A stretch of 64,000 nucleotides of DNA from assembly GCF_000716435.1 (NCBI RefSeq), contig NZ_JNWO01000012.1, forward strand, positions 62,001-126,000, written 5' to 3'. This stretch comes from Streptomyces xylophagus. GTDB lineage: Bacteria > Actinomycetota > Actinomycetes > Streptomycetales > Streptomycetaceae. Shown here in pieces: positions 24,823 through 38,248 of the stretch. A model generated the notes under the pieces. It was not told where the DNA came from. It worked only from the letters and a program-made list of their open reading frames with translations, and made no database searches. Every line of letters begins with the position of its first letter. Positions within the stretch are counted from its first letter, which is position 1. Made by a program: the position numbers and the translations under genes.

Positions 24823-26709
24823 GTGAGCGACACACAGACCCTGATCGAGAACCGTCCGCCGTCCGTGGCGGGCCTCTTCCTGGACCGCGTGGCCGCCACG
24901 CCGGACGCCGAGGCCTACCGCTACCCGGTGCCGGCGGCCTCCGGTGAGGGCCCCGACGAGTGGAAGTCGCTGAGCTGGGCGCAGGCCGCCGAGCGGGTCT
25001 TCGCGATCGCGGCCGGTCTGATCGAACTGGGCGTGGAGCCCGAGCAGCGCGTCGCGCTCGCCTCCGCCACCCGTGTCGAGTGGATCCTCGCCGACCTGGG
25101 CATCCTGTGCGCCGGTGCCGCCACGACCACGGTGTACCCGCAGACCAACGCCGACGAGTCGACCTTCATCCTCTCCGACTCCGGCAGCAAGATCCTGATC
25201 GCGGAGGACGCGGCGCAGCTCGCCAAGGCCCGGGAGAAGCGTGCCGAACTGCCCGAGCTGACCCACGTCGTGGTCATCGACCCGGCCGGCGTGGACACCG
25301 GAGCTGAAGAGGGCGACTGGGTGCTCACCCTGGCCGAACTGGAGCAGCGCGGTGCCGCGTACCTGGAGAAGAACCCGGACCTGATCAAGGAGCGGGTCGG
25401 GTCCATCACCAAGGACCAGCTCGCGACGATCATCTACACCTCCGGCACCACCGGCCGCCCCAAGGGTGTCCGCCTGCCGCAGGACAACTGGTCGTACATG
25501 GCGAAGGCGATCGCGGCGACCGGACTGCTCGGCCCCGAGGACGTGCAGTACCTGTGGCTGCCGCTCGCGCACGTCTTCGGCAAGGTGCTGACCTCGGGGC
25601 AGATCGAGGTCGGGCACGTCACCGCCGTCGACGGCCGGGTCGACAAGATCATCGAGAATCTGCCGGTCGTACAGCCGACGTACATGGCGGCCGTCCCGCG
25701 CATCTTCGAGAAGGTCTACAACGGGGTCGCGGCCAAGGCACGGGCCGGTGGCGGCGCCAAGTACAAGATCTTCCTGTGGGCGGCCGAGGTCGCGCGCGAG
25801 TACGCCAAGGTCACGCAGGACAACTTCCGCCGCACCGGCACGGCCACCGCGCCGTTCGGTCTCGCCGCCAAGCACAAGGTCGCCGACGCGCTCGTCTACG
25901 CGAAGATCCGCGATGCCTTCGGAGGCAAGCTGCGCGCGTGCGTCTCCGGTTCGGCCGCGCTCGCACCCGACATCGGCTACTTCTTCGCCGGCGCCGGCAT
26001 CCACATCCTGGAGGGCTACGGCCTGACCGAGTCCTCCGCGGCCTCCTTCGTGAACCCCGGCGAGGCCTACCGCACCGGCACGGTCGGCAAGCCGCTGGCC
26101 GGCACGGAGGTGCGCATCGCGGACGACGGCGAGATCCTGCTGCGCGGCCCCGGCATCATGGAGGGCTACCACGGGCTGCCCGAGAAGACCGCCGAAGTCC
26201 TGGAGTCCGACGGCTGGTTCCACACCGGCGACATCGGCGAGCTGTCCCCCGACGGCTACCTGCGCATCACGGACCGCAAGAAGGACCTGATCAAAACCTC
26301 CGGCGGCAAGTACATCGCGCCCGCCGAGGTCGAGGGCCAGTTCAAGGCCGTGTGCCCGTACGTCTCCAACATCCTCGTCCACGGCGCCGACCGGAACTTC
26401 TGCACCGCCCTCATCGCCCTCGACGAACCGTCCATCCTGGACTGGGCCAAGGAGAACGGCCTCGCGGGCAAGTCCTACGCCGAGGTCGTCGCCGCCCCCG
26501 CGACGGTCGCCCTGATCGAGGGCTACGTCAAGGAACTCAACGAGGGCCTCCAGCGCTGGCAGACCATCAAGAAGTTCCGCCTCCTCCCGCGCGACCTGGA
26601 CATCGAACACGGCGAGATCACCCCGAGCCTCAAGCTCAAGCGCCCGGTGGTGGAACGGGAGTACAAGCACCTGATCGACGAGATGTACGCGGGTTCGAGG
26701 GAGGCGTAA
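24823..26709 (+). CDS. Long-chain acyl-CoA synthetase (AMP-forming, FadD15-like)
   Basis: 628 aa. Activates long-chain fatty acids to acyl-CoA through an acyl-adenylate. The ATP loop YTSGTTGRPKG is at about 205-215, YGLTESSA and GWFHTGDIG supply the A5 and A7 motifs, and ITDRKKDLIKTSGGKYIAP is the hinge; a C-terminal catalytic Lys lies in the LKLKRPVV end. Long form of the family with a lid insertion, as in mycobacterial FadD15. GTG 24823 has GGAGG 6-8 nt upstream. Single gene between a lepA terminator and its own terminator; two candidate regulator sites lie ahead of it. Confidence 0.92.
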   Translation: MSDTQTLIENRPPSVAGLFLDRVAATPDAEAYRYPVPAASGEGPDEWKSLSWAQAAERVFAIAAGLIELGVEPEQRVALASATRVEWILADLGILCAGAATTTVYPQTNADESTFILSDSGSKILIAEDAAQLAKAREKRAELPELTHVVVIDPAGVDTGAEEGDWVLTLAELEQRGAAYLEKNPDLIKERVGSITKDQLATIIYTSGTTGRPKGVRLPQDNWSYMAKAIAATGLLGPEDVQYLWLPLAHVFGKVLTSGQIEVGHVTAVDGRVDKIIENLPVVQPTYMAAVPRIFEKVYNGVAAKARAGGGAKYKIFLWAAEVAREYAKVTQDNFRRTGTATAPFGLAAKHKVADALVYAKIRDAFGGKLRACVSGSAALAPDIGYFFAGAGIHILEGYGLTESSAASFVNPGEAYRTGTVGKPLAGTEVRIADDGEILLRGPGIMEGYHGLPEKTAEVLESDGWFHTGDIGELSPDGYLRITDRKKDLIKTSGGKYIAPAEVEGQFKAVCPYVSNILVHGADRNFCTALIALDEPSILDWAKENGLAGKSYAEVVAAPATVALIEGYVKELNEGLQRWQTIKKFRLLPRDLDIEHGEITPSLKLKRPVVEREYKHLIDEMYAGSREA

Positions 26710-26715
26710 CCACAA

Positions 26716-26751
26716 TGATGGCCCGCGCCCCGAAGGGGCCGCGGGCCATCA
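26716..26751 (+). terminator. Terminator after the acyl-CoA synthetase
   Basis: TGATGGCCCGCG-CCCC, loop GAA, GGGG-C-CGCGGGCCATCA: long stem with one bulged C, starting 7 bp after the stop codon. Confidence 0.85.
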
Positions 26752-26820
26752 GGGGCGCGGGGCTGTATCGATATGCGGCTCCGCCGCGTGGGCGCGCCCA
26801 GCCCCCACCGGACCCGCACC
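26751..26820. repeat. Dispersed Streptomyces intergenic repeat (GGGGCGCGGGGCTGT type)
   Basis: AGGGGCGCGGGGCTGTATCG... with an inner hairpin GCGGCTCCGCCGC. From memory this sequence recurs at gene ends in many Streptomyces genomes. It fills the space between the terminator of the acyl-CoA synthetase and the convergent response-regulator gene. Confidence 0.6.
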
Positions 26821-26831
26821 CAACAACGCAC

Positions 26832-27416
26832 CTACCTGGTCGAGCGCCGCCGCAACTCCCTCACCAGCTGCCCCATCTCCCTCACCTGATCCCGAAGCTC
26901 CCGCACCTCCTCCACCGTGCTCGCAGCCACCCGCGCCTCAACCTCCTTGAGCCGCGACGCCAGTTCCTCGAACTGCCCCTGCTCACGCGCCAGCATCCGC
27001 TCCAACAGCTGGTTCTTCCGGTGCAGTTCGAGGAAAACGGTGACCTTTGCCCGCAGCACCCAAGGATCGAACGGCTTGGTCAAGTAGTCGGCGGCACCTG
27101 TCGCATAACCCCGGAACGCATACCCCGCGTCCGCGTCCGTGCCGGTCAGGAAGATGATCGGCACGTCCTTGGTCTGGTCGAGCCGTTTGATGTTGGCCGC
27201 GGTCTCGAACCCGTCCATGCCCGGCATCCGGATGTCGAGGAGGACCACCGCGAAGCGCTGCCGCAGCAGCGCCTTCATCGCCTCCTCGCCCGAACGGGCG
27301 CGTACCAGTGGCTCGTTGAGGGACCCCAGGACGGCCTCCAGCGCGACCAGGTTGTCCTCCATGTCGTCGACCAGGAGGATGCCGGCACTCTCGTCGGTCG
27401 TTGCCTCAGCGCTCAT
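26832..27416 (-). CDS. Response regulator with C-terminal coiled coil (OsaB-like)
   Basis: 194 aa. Receiver domain with acidic pair Asp17-Asp18, phosphorylated Asp61 in LLDIRMPGMDG, Thr91 and Lys114 (LTKPFDP). In place of a DNA-binding domain, residues ~125-190 are a Glu/Arg/Leu-rich coiled coil (HRKNQLLERMLAREQGQFEEL...). The same unusual architecture is known in S. coelicolor OsaB, part of the osmoadaptation system. Located 12 bp downstream of the multi-HAMP kinase on the same strand, so it is the likely partner that receives phosphate. Output is probably protein-protein interaction. Confidence 0.9.
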   Translation of the reverse strand: MSAEATTDESAGILLVDDMEDNLVALEAVLGSLNEPLVRARSGEEAMKALLRQRFAVVLLDIRMPGMDGFETAANIKRLDQTKDVPIIFLTGTDADAGYAFRGYATGAADYLTKPFDPWVLRAKVTVFLELHRKNQLLERMLAREQGQFEELASRLKEVEARVAASTVEEVRELRDQVREMGQLVRELRRRSTR

Positions 27417-27428
27417 GATGACTGTGCC

Positions 27429-31592
<4,164 letters not shown>

Positions 31593-31694
31593 GGCGGCCC
31601 ACTTCGGTAACTCGGCGCTTATGGGCGCGGCCAGTCTGTCACTCTGTCGCCATCGACTGAGGCGTATTCGTCCGATCTGCTCGGGGAGCTGTGC

Positions 31695-33590
31695 ATGGGG
31701 GCCATTCCGACGCAAAGGGAGACCACTTCGCGTGCTCCCGATGCGCCCGCGCACCACGGCGCGGACCCGCGCACGACGATGCGCGCCACGCTGTCCGGAA
31801 GCCCCCTCGCGCCCGGTTCCGCCCGCGGCCTGGTGCGTGCCGCGTTTCGCGAGTGGACCGAACTCGGCCTGTCCGGCACCGAGTTCCTCACCGACCGGCT
31901 CGCCGACGACGCGATGGTCGTCGTCAGCGAACTGGTCACCAACGCCGTCGTGCACGCCGGCACGGACGTCGAGCTGATCTGCCGCCTTGAGGACACGGAG
32001 TCCGTCGTCCTGGAGGTCGCCGACCACCACCCCTCCCGCGCCCCGCGCGACAACAGCGCCGAACCGGCCCACGAGACACCGGAGTTCGGGCGCGGCCTGC
32101 GCCTCGTCTCCACCCTCGCCGAGGCCTGGGGCGTCACCTACCGCACCGGCACCAAGACGGTGTGGGCCCGGCTGCCCGCCGACGGGACCCTGGCCGCCGA
32201 GGAGTTGGAGACGTACGCCGTGGAGCGCGGCCTCCGCGTCGCCGAGATCCTCGCCCCCGAACCCCAGCGCGCCGAACGCGACCGGGACTGGCTGGGCCGC
32301 GGCGCCCTCTCCTTCCTCGCCGAGGCCTCCGACCTTCTCGCCGGACAGCTCGACGAGGACCTCGTCGCCGCGCTCGCCGGACAGCTGATCGTGCCGAGGC
32401 TGGCCGACTGGTGCGCCGTATGGCTGGAGGACGAGGCGATGGGCCGCGGCGGAGGCTGGGGCGAGAGCGCCGGTACCAGTGCCGGACCGCGCCTCGCCCG
32501 CGTCTGGCACGGCAGCGAGAACCGCATCGAGGAGCTGCGCGGCGCCCTGGAGAAGGACCCGCCCCGCCCACCGGACTCCCTGCGGCCCGTGTCCTACCCC
32601 TGGCCCGCCGACGCCCTCGGCCCGCACGGGACACACGGCGCGGCACTGTCGTACCGGCTGATCGCGGGCGGCCGTCCGCTCGGCACGCTGGTCATCGGAC
32701 GGTCCGGGCTGCCGCGCTTCCCCGACGAGGTCACCGGCCTCGTCGAGGACCTCAGCCGCCGGGTCGCGCTCGCGATCGGCGCGGCCCGCCAGTACGCCCG
32801 CCAGGCCACCATCAGCCGCGTCCTCCAGCGCGGCCTGCTGCCCGGCGCCGTCGCCGAGATCCCCGGCGTGCACAGCGCCCTCGTCTACGAACCCTGCGAC
32901 AAGGGCGGCCCCAGCGGCGACTTCTACGACCTCTTCCCCGCCGGCGACGGCCGCTGGTGCTTCGCCCTCGGCGACGTCCAGGGCAAGGGCCCCGAGGCCG
33001 CCGTGGTGATCGGACTGGCCCGCCCCTGGCTACGGCTCCTCGCCCGCGAGGGCTACGGCGTCGCCGACGTCCTCGACCGCCTCAACCAGCTCCTCCTCGA
33101 CGACGCCACGGAAGCGGCCGACGCGGCGGCCCACGCCCTGGTCGCCGCGGGCGGCATGCCGGGCCCGGTCGGCGACGGCCCCCGCTTCCTCTCCCTCCTC
33201 TACGGCGAGCTGGTCCCCTTCGACGGCGGCGTCCGCTGCACCCTCGCCTCCGCCGGACACCCGCTGCCGCTGCTCCTCGGGCCGGACGGCAGCGTCGGTA
33301 CGGCAGCCCGCCCGCAGACCCTCCTCGGGGTCGTCGAGGACGTGACGTACACCAGCGAGACCTTCGAACTGCGGCCTGGCGACAGCCTGTTGTGCGTCAC
33401 GGACGGAGTGACCGAGCGGCGCTCCGGCTCCGTCCAGTTCGACGACGGCGACGGGCTCGCGACCGCGCTGGCGGGGTGCGCGGGCCTGAGCGCCGAGCTG
33501 ATCGCGGAGCGCATCAAACGCCTCGTCCACGAGTTCGGCGGCCGCCCGCCGGAGGACGACATGGCGCTGCTGGTGCTCCAGGCGGAGTGA
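31695..33590 (+). CDS. RsbW-like ATPase / GAF / SpoIIE phosphatase regulator (OsaC-like)
   Basis: 631 aa in three parts. Residues ~45-165: an anti-sigma-type serine kinase fold (N box [11 protein letters not shown] near 79, G box FGRGLRLV near 130). Residues ~190-380: a GAF-like sensor domain. Residues ~385-631: a SpoIIE/PP2C phosphatase with metal-binding motifs SGDFYD, GDVQGKG and DGVTERR. Kinase plus phosphatase in one chain can both phosphorylate and dephosphorylate anti-sigma antagonists. It is divergent from the multi-HAMP kinase with 102 bp between starts, the same composition as osaABC in S. coelicolor, where OsaC acts on sigma-B control. ATG 31695 has GGGGAG upstream. No sigma or antagonist gene is nearby. 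Confidence 0.9.
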   Translation: MGAIPTQRETTSRAPDAPAHHGADPRTTMRATLSGSPLAPGSARGLVRAAFREWTELGLSGTEFLTDRLADDAMVVVSELVTNAVVHAGTDVELICRLEDTESVVLEVADHHPSRAPRDNSAEPAHETPEFGRGLRLVSTLAEAWGVTYRTGTKTVWARLPADGTLAAEELETYAVERGLRVAEILAPEPQRAERDRDWLGRGALSFLAEASDLLAGQLDEDLVAALAGQLIVPRLADWCAVWLEDEAMGRGGGWGESAGTSAGPRLARVWHGSENRIEELRGALEKDPPRPPDSLRPVSYPWPADALGPHGTHGAALSYRLIAGGRPLGTLVIGRSGLPRFPDEVTGLVEDLSRRVALAIGAARQYARQATISRVLQRGLLPGAVAEIPGVHSALVYEPCDKGGPSGDFYDLFPAGDGRWCFALGDVQGKGPEAAVVIGLARPWLRLLAREGYGVADVLDRLNQLLLDDATEAADAAAHALVAAGGMPGPVGDGPRFLSLLYGELVPFDGGVRCTLASAGHPLPLLLGPDGSVGTAARPQTLLGVVEDVTYTSETFELRPGDSLLCVTDGVTERRSGSVQFDDGDGLATALAGCAGLSAELIAERIKRLVHEFGGRPPEDDMALLVLQAE

Positions 33591-33618
33591 TCCTCGCCGG
33601 TGCTGGACAATGGAAGGC

Positions 33619-34851
33619 ATGCCTTCCGCACTCCCCGACGGCGATCCCGTCCCCGACGACGGCGCCCTCCCCGCACAGGCGTTCGCCGGTGCCGTGGACC
33701 GCCCCCTCGGGTTCTACCTGCACGTCCCGTACTGCGCGACCCGCTGCGGCTACTGCGACTTCAACACCTACACGGCGACCGAGCTGCGCGGCACGGGCGG
33801 AGTGCTGGCCTCCCGCGACAACTACGCGGACACCCTGATCGACGAGGTCCGCCTGGCCCGCAAGGTCCTCGGCGACGACCCGCGCCCGGTCCGCACGGTC
33901 TTTGTCGGCGGCGGCACGCCCACGCTGCTGGCGGCGGGCGATCTCGTACGGATGCTGGGCGCGATCCGCGACGAGTTCGGCCTGGCACCGGACGCGGAGA
34001 TCACCACGGAGGCCAACCCGGAGTCGGTGGACCCCGCCTACCTCGCCGCCCTCCGCGACGGCGGCTTCAACCGCGTCTCCTTCGGCATGCAGAGCGCGAA
34101 ACAGCACGTACTGAAGATCCTGGACCGCACGCACACCCCCGGCCGCCCCGAGGCATGCGTCGCGGAGGCCCGCGCGGCCGGCTTCGACCACGTCAACCTC
34201 GACCTGATCTACGGCACCCCGGGCGAGAGCGACGACGACTGGCGCGCGTCCCTCGACTCCGCGCTCGGCGCGGGCCCGGATCACATCAGCGCCTACGCCC
34301 TGATCGTCGAGGAGGGCACCCAGCTGGCCCGCCGGATCCGCCGCGGCGAGGTCCCGATGACGGACGACGACGTGCACGCCGACCGCTACCTCATCGCGGA
34401 CGAGGTGATGTCCGCGGCGGGCTTCGACTGGTACGAGGTCTCCAACTGGGCGACATCGAATTCCGGCCGTTGTCTGCACAACGAGCTCTACTGGCGCGGC
34501 GCCGACTGGTGGGGCGCGGGCCCCGGAGCGCACTCGCACGTCGGCGGCGTCCGCTGGTGGAACGTGAAACACCCGGGCGCGTACGCGGGGGCGCTCGCCG
34601 CCGGCCGCTCCCCGGGCGCGGGCCGGGAGATCCTCACGGAGGAGGACCGCCGGGTGGAGCGGATCCTGCTGGAGCTACGGCTCCGGGAGGGGGCGCCGCT
34701 GGACCTGCTCCGGTCGGAGGGGCTCGCGGCTTCGCGCCGGGCGCTGGGGGAGGGGCTGCTGGAGGTGGGGCCGTACGGGGAGGGGCGCGCGGTGCTTACG
34801 TTGCGGGGGCGGTTGTTGGCGGATGCGGTGGTGCGGGACTTGGTGGACTGA
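33619..34851 (+). CDS. hemW: Radical SAM heme chaperone HemW
   Basis: 410 aa. The 4Fe-4S motif C39-x3-C43-x2-C46-D-F is the HemW form (true HemN has an extra Cys). SAM-binding GGGTPTLL and the family motif RVSFGMQS follow, then the HemW C-terminal winged region. HemW carries heme to target proteins rather than making porphyrin; often misnamed as coproporphyrinogen oxidase. ATG 33619 (MPSALPDG) is chosen from remembered homologues; ATG 33610 is also in frame. 28 bp after the phosphatase gene. Confidence 0.92.
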   Translation: MPSALPDGDPVPDDGALPAQAFAGAVDRPLGFYLHVPYCATRCGYCDFNTYTATELRGTGGVLASRDNYADTLIDEVRLARKVLGDDPRPVRTVFVGGGTPTLLAAGDLVRMLGAIRDEFGLAPDAEITTEANPESVDPAYLAALRDGGFNRVSFGMQSAKQHVLKILDRTHTPGRPEACVAEARAAGFDHVNLDLIYGTPGESDDDWRASLDSALGAGPDHISAYALIVEEGTQLARRIRRGEVPMTDDDVHADRYLIADEVMSAAGFDWYEVSNWATSNSGRCLHNELYWRGADWWGAGPGAHSHVGGVRWWNVKHPGAYAGALAAGRSPGAGREILTEEDRRVERILLELRLREGAPLDLLRSEGLAASRRALGEGLLEVGPYGEGRAVLTLRGRLLADAVVRDLVD

Positions 34852-34951
34852 TCACTCGGGCGGGTGAATCCGAGCAGAACGCCGGTTCGGTCCTTAGTCT
34901 GTTTCCTAGGCTGCCGTCGACAGAACGCGGCGGATGTGGAGGGCCACGGAG

Positions 34952-35518
34952 ATGACTGCTGTGGATGATCGCCGAGTGCATGAGACGTTCGAGAACCTTG
35001 AGGTTCCCGAGGGCTACAAGGCTGAACTCATCCGGGGGGACATCGTGATGATGGCGGGGCCCGACAAGGTCCACAACCGCATCGTGCAGTCCGTGCAGGA
35101 CCAGATTCCCTCCGGTCGGTGGGAGCGCCTCCAGACGCAGGATGTGGCGTTTCCTGGCGAGAACAGCGAGCCCCAGCCGGATCTCGTGGTCATGGAGATC
35201 GGCGCGGACGACGGCCCGGGACGACTCGTACCCGCTCCCGCCGTGACGATGCTCGTCGAGGTCGTATCGAAGACCAGCGCCCACCGGGACTACGTGGACA
35301 AGCGGTCGATCTACGCCGCAGGAGGCGTCCCTGTCTACCTGATCATCGACCCGTTCGAGGCCAAGTGCGTGGTGCTGACGGAGCCGACCGGGACCGGCCT
35401 GGCGGCGAACTATCAGTCGGAGCGGACACGTAAGTTCGGTGACCTCGTAGCGCTGCCGGTCGTCGGCATCGACCTGGACACGACCGCATTCGCCACCCTG
35501 CCGCGTCTCAGGCCGTGA
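34952..35518 (+). CDS. Uma2 family PD-(D/E)XK nuclease-like protein
   Basis: 188 aa. Uma2 (DUF820) fold: YKAELIRGDIVMMAGP near the start, EPQPDLVV with the metal Asp, VEVVSKTS (E-x-K-like strand) and YVDKRSIYAAGGVPVYLIID. Uma2 proteins resemble restriction endonucleases but are present in many copies in Streptomyces and cyanobacteria and their role is unknown. ATG 34952 has GGAGGGCCACGGAG upstream. Its 3' end overlaps the end of the convergent DUF3097 gene by 11 bp. Confidence 0.88.
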   Translation: MTAVDDRRVHETFENLEVPEGYKAELIRGDIVMMAGPDKVHNRIVQSVQDQIPSGRWERLQTQDVAFPGENSEPQPDLVVMEIGADDGPGRLVPAPAVTMLVEVVSKTSAHRDYVDKRSIYAAGGVPVYLIIDPFEAKCVVLTEPTGTGLAANYQSERTRKFGDLVALPVVGIDLDTTAFATLPRLRP

Positions 35519-36305
35519 CGAAGTCGATCAACTCCTCCACCCGCCCCAGCAGTTCCGGCTCAAGATCCTTGTACGACCCCACCTTGGCCAGAATCGCCTG
35601 CCACACCGCACCGGTGTTTTCCGGCCAACCCAGGGCCCTGCACACCCCCGTCTTCCAGTCCTGCCCGTGCGGGACCCGGGGCCACGCGGCGATGCCGACG
35701 GAGGATGGTTTCACGGCCTCCCAGATGTCGATGTAGGGGTGGCCGACGACGAGCGCGTGCTCGCTGGTGACCGACTGGGCGATGCGCCACTCCTTGGTGC
35801 CCGGCACCAAGTGGTCCACCAGGATGCCCAGCCGCGCGTCCGGGCCCGGGGCGAACTCGTCCACGATGGCGGGCAGGTCGTCGACGCCCTCCAGGTACTC
35901 GACCACCACGCCCTCGATGCGCAGGTCGTCGCCCCACACCCGCTCGACGAGCTCGGCGTCGTGCCGCCCCTCGACGTAGATCCGCCCGGCGCGGGCCACG
36001 CGCGCGCGTGCACCGGGAACGGCGACCGAACCGGAAGCCGTACGAGTGGGCCGTAGCGGACTCGACACGGGCCTGACCAGGGTTACCACCCTGCCCTCCA
36101 GCAGGAAGCCCCTCGGCTCCATCGGGAACACCCGGTGCTTGCCGAAGCGGTCCTCCAGGGTGACCGTGCCGGCCTCGCAGCGGATCACCGCGCCGCAGAA
36201 ACCGGTGCCCGGCTCCTCGACCACCAGGCCCGCCTCCGCGGGGACCTCGGGGGCCGGCTTGGGCTTCTTCCACGGCGGGGTCAGGTCGGCGGAGTACTGG
36301 CGCAT
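35508..36305 (-). CDS. DUF3097 family protein with a TOPRIM-like part
   Basis: 265 aa, actinobacterial DUF3097. The N-terminal half is beta-rich (GFCGAVIRCEAGTVTLEDRFGK...). The middle, IYVEGRHDAELVERVWG ... GILVDHLVPGTKEWRI, looks like a TOPRIM fold: a Glu after a first strand and acidic residues in a later strand, as in RNase M5 and OLD nucleases. That similarity is my reading, not an established annotation. Start ATG 36305 (MRQYSADLTP) has no clear ribosome site. Convergent overlap of 11 bp with the Uma2 gene; a metallo-beta-lactamase gene lies just upstream, 34 bp away. Confidence 0.85.
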   Translation of the reverse strand: MRQYSADLTPPWKKPKPAPEVPAEAGLVVEEPGTGFCGAVIRCEAGTVTLEDRFGKHRVFPMEPRGFLLEGRVVTLVRPVSSPLRPTRTASGSVAVPGARARVARAGRIYVEGRHDAELVERVWGDDLRIEGVVVEYLEGVDDLPAIVDEFAPGPDARLGILVDHLVPGTKEWRIAQSVTSEHALVVGHPYIDIWEAVKPSSVGIAAWPRVPHGQDWKTGVCRALGWPENTGAVWQAILAKVGSYKDLEPELLGRVEELIDFVTA

Positions 36306-36339
36306 TCGGATGACGATAGGAGAACCGGGCCGACCGCCG

Positions 36340-37059
36340 TCACGACACGCCGAAACGCGTTGCCAACGCGTCCCGTTGGGCCCGCACGAACCCCGCGTCC
36401 ACCACCGCTCCGTGACCGGGCACGTACACCGCGTCCTCGCCGCCCAGGGAGAGAAGCTGGTCGAGCGCCGCCGACCAGAGCGCCGGTACGGCGTCGGGGC
36501 CCGCCTGGGGTGCGCCGGACTCCTCGACCAGGTCGCCGCAGAACACGACCGCCGGGGAGCCGGGGACGAGGACCGCGAGGTCGTGCGCGGTGTGTCCCCG
36601 CGTCGCCAGCAGGTGGACCTCCGGGCCGCCGTCGAGTGCGAGCACCGTGGGGCCCCACACGTGTTCGCGGGGGCGTACGAGGATGTCCGCCGCGTTCTCC
36701 GCCGCCCGCGGATCCAGCCCGTTGCGCACCGCGTCGGCCCGCAACTCCTCACCGCCGTGCGCGAACACCTCGCTCATGCCCCCGGCCACGAGAACCGTCG
36801 CCCCGGCAAAGACCGCCGCCCCGAAGACATGGTCGAAATGGGCGTGGGTGAGCGCGAGATGGGTCACACGGCGCCCGGCGAGCGCCTGCGCCTCCGTACG
36901 CAACCGCGCGCCCTCCGCCACACTCGACCCGGCGTCGATCATGAGCGCCGAGCCGCCCCCGACGACCAGCCCGACCGTGCAGTCCCAGCCAGGCAGCCGG
37001 CACCGGCCCACCCCGGCGGCCAGCCGCTCCCACCCCGCCTCTTCCCAAGTCACCGTCAT
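36340..37059 (-). CDS. Metallo-beta-lactamase-fold hydrolase
   Basis: 239 aa, cytosolic. The zinc motif THAHFDH, the later His in RGHTAHDL, the Asp in FCGDLVEE and the final PGHG complete the MBL metal set. Compact size, as in glyoxalase II-like and general MBL hydrolases; substrate unknown. Likely in one unit with the downstream DUF3097 gene (34 bp gap). Start ATG 37059. Confidence 0.9.
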   Translation of the reverse strand: MTVTWEEAGWERLAAGVGRCRLPGWDCTVGLVVGGGSALMIDAGSSVAEGARLRTEAQALAGRRVTHLALTHAHFDHVFGAAVFAGATVLVAGGMSEVFAHGGEELRADAVRNGLDPRAAENAADILVRPREHVWGPTVLALDGGPEVHLLATRGHTAHDLAVLVPGSPAVVFCGDLVEESGAPQAGPDAVPALWSAALDQLLSLGGEDAVYVPGHGAVVDAGFVRAQRDALATRFGVS

Positions 37060-37154
37060 ACGGCGACGCTAACGGTGAGGGCACCAGGGATTGACATCGA
37101 AGGACCGGCCTTGCCCGGGGTGTACCTCACGGCCGTACACTGGGCCGGGGAACG

Positions 37155-37181
37155 CTGGCACTCACGCGCACAGAGTGCCAG
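37155..37181 (+). promoter_or_regulatory. CIRCE operator for HrcA
   Basis: CTGGCACTC - 9 bp - GAGTGCCAG: a perfect 9-9-9 inverted repeat matching CIRCE (consensus TTAGCACTC-N9-GAGTGCTAA). It lies 50 bp before hrcA; TTGCCC (37111) and TACACT (37136) could be the promoter just upstream, so repressor binding would block early transcription. Confidence 0.92.
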
Positions 37182-37231
37182 GAAAGGGCAGCCCGGCAAC
37201 AAAACGGCGACCAGAACTGGAGGTGTGCGCG

Positions 37232-38248
37232 ATGCTCAGTGAACGCAGGCTTCAGGTGCTGCGCGCCATCGTCCAGGACTATGTCGGCACCGAGGAGCCG
37301 GTGGGGTCCAAGGCGCTCACCGAGCGGCACAGCCTCGGCGTCTCCCCGGCGACCGTGCGCAACGACATGGCGGCCCTGGAGGACGAGGGCTACATCGCCC
37401 AGCCGCACACCAGCGCCGGGCGCATCCCGACGGACAAGGGCTATCGGCTGTTCGTCGACAAGCTCGCCGGCGTCAAGCCGATGACCGGCCCCGAGCGCAA
37501 GGCCATCCAGAACTTCCTCGACGGCGCGGTCGACCTCGACGACGTCGTCGGCCGTACGGTACGGCTGCTCGCGCAGCTCACCCGGCAGGTCGCCGTCGTG
37601 CAGTACCCCTCGCTGACCCGCTCGACCGTCCGGCACGTGGAGCTGCTGTCGCTGGCCCCCGCGCGCGTGATGCTCGTGCTGATCACCGACACCGGGCGGG
37701 TCGAGCAGCGCATGGTGGACTGCCCGGCGCCGTTCGGGGAGTCCTCGCTCGCGGATCTACGCGCGCGGCTCAACAGCCGGATCGCGGCCCGCCGCTTCGC
37801 GGACGTGCCGCAGCTCGTGCAGGACCTGCCGGACGCCTTCGAGAACGAGGACCGCGGCACGGTCGCGACGGTGCTCTCCACCCTCCTGGAGACCCTCGTC
37901 GAGGAGACCGAGGAGCGGCTGATGATCGGCGGCACCGCCAATCTCACCCGCTTCGGACATGACTTTCCCCTCACCATCCGCCCCATCCTGGAAGCCCTGG
38001 AGGAGCAGGTCGTCCTCCTCAAGTTGCTTGGTGAGGCGGGGGATTCGGGCATGACCGTACGGATCGGTCACGAGAACGCCTACGAGGGACTCAACTCCAC
38101 TTCCGTGGTGTCGGTCGGCTACGGTTCGGGCGGCGAGGCAGTCGCCAAGCTCGGCGTGGTCGGACCGACCCGCATGGATTACCCGGGAACGATGGGAGCG
38201 GTACGCGCAGTGGCACGGTACGTCGGACAGATCCTGGCGGAGTCCTAA
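37232..38248 (+). CDS. hrcA: Heat-inducible transcription repressor HrcA
   Basis: 338 aa. N-terminal winged-helix ([16 protein letters not shown]...[18 protein letters not shown], 3-75) binding CIRCE, then a GAF-like domain. HrcA folding depends on GroEL, so stress that occupies GroEL relieves repression. ATG 37232 has TGGAGG 9 nt upstream. The CIRCE element ahead of it indicates autoregulation with dnaJ2, whose GTG directly follows the hrcA stop codon. Confidence 0.96.
   Translation: MLSERRLQVLRAIVQDYVGTEEPVGSKALTERHSLGVSPATVRNDMAALEDEGYIAQPHTSAGRIPTDKGYRLFVDKLAGVKPMTGPERKAIQNFLDGAVDLDDVVGRTVRLLAQLTRQVAVVQYPSLTRSTVRHVELLSLAPARVMLVLITDTGRVEQRMVDCPAPFGESSLADLRARLNSRIAARRFADVPQLVQDLPDAFENEDRGTVATVLSTLLETLVEETEERLMIGGTANLTRFGHDFPLTIRPILEALEEQVVLLKLLGEAGDSGMTVRIGHENAYEGLNSTSVVSVGYGSGGEAVAKLGVVGPTRMDYPGTMGAVRAVARYVGQILAES

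Noticed and set aside
31593..32873. N-terminal extension of the multi-HAMP kinase by about 430 residues
   Set aside because: It overlaps the divergent RsbW-GAF-SpoIIE gene, whose motifs are clear, and its residues are low-complexity.
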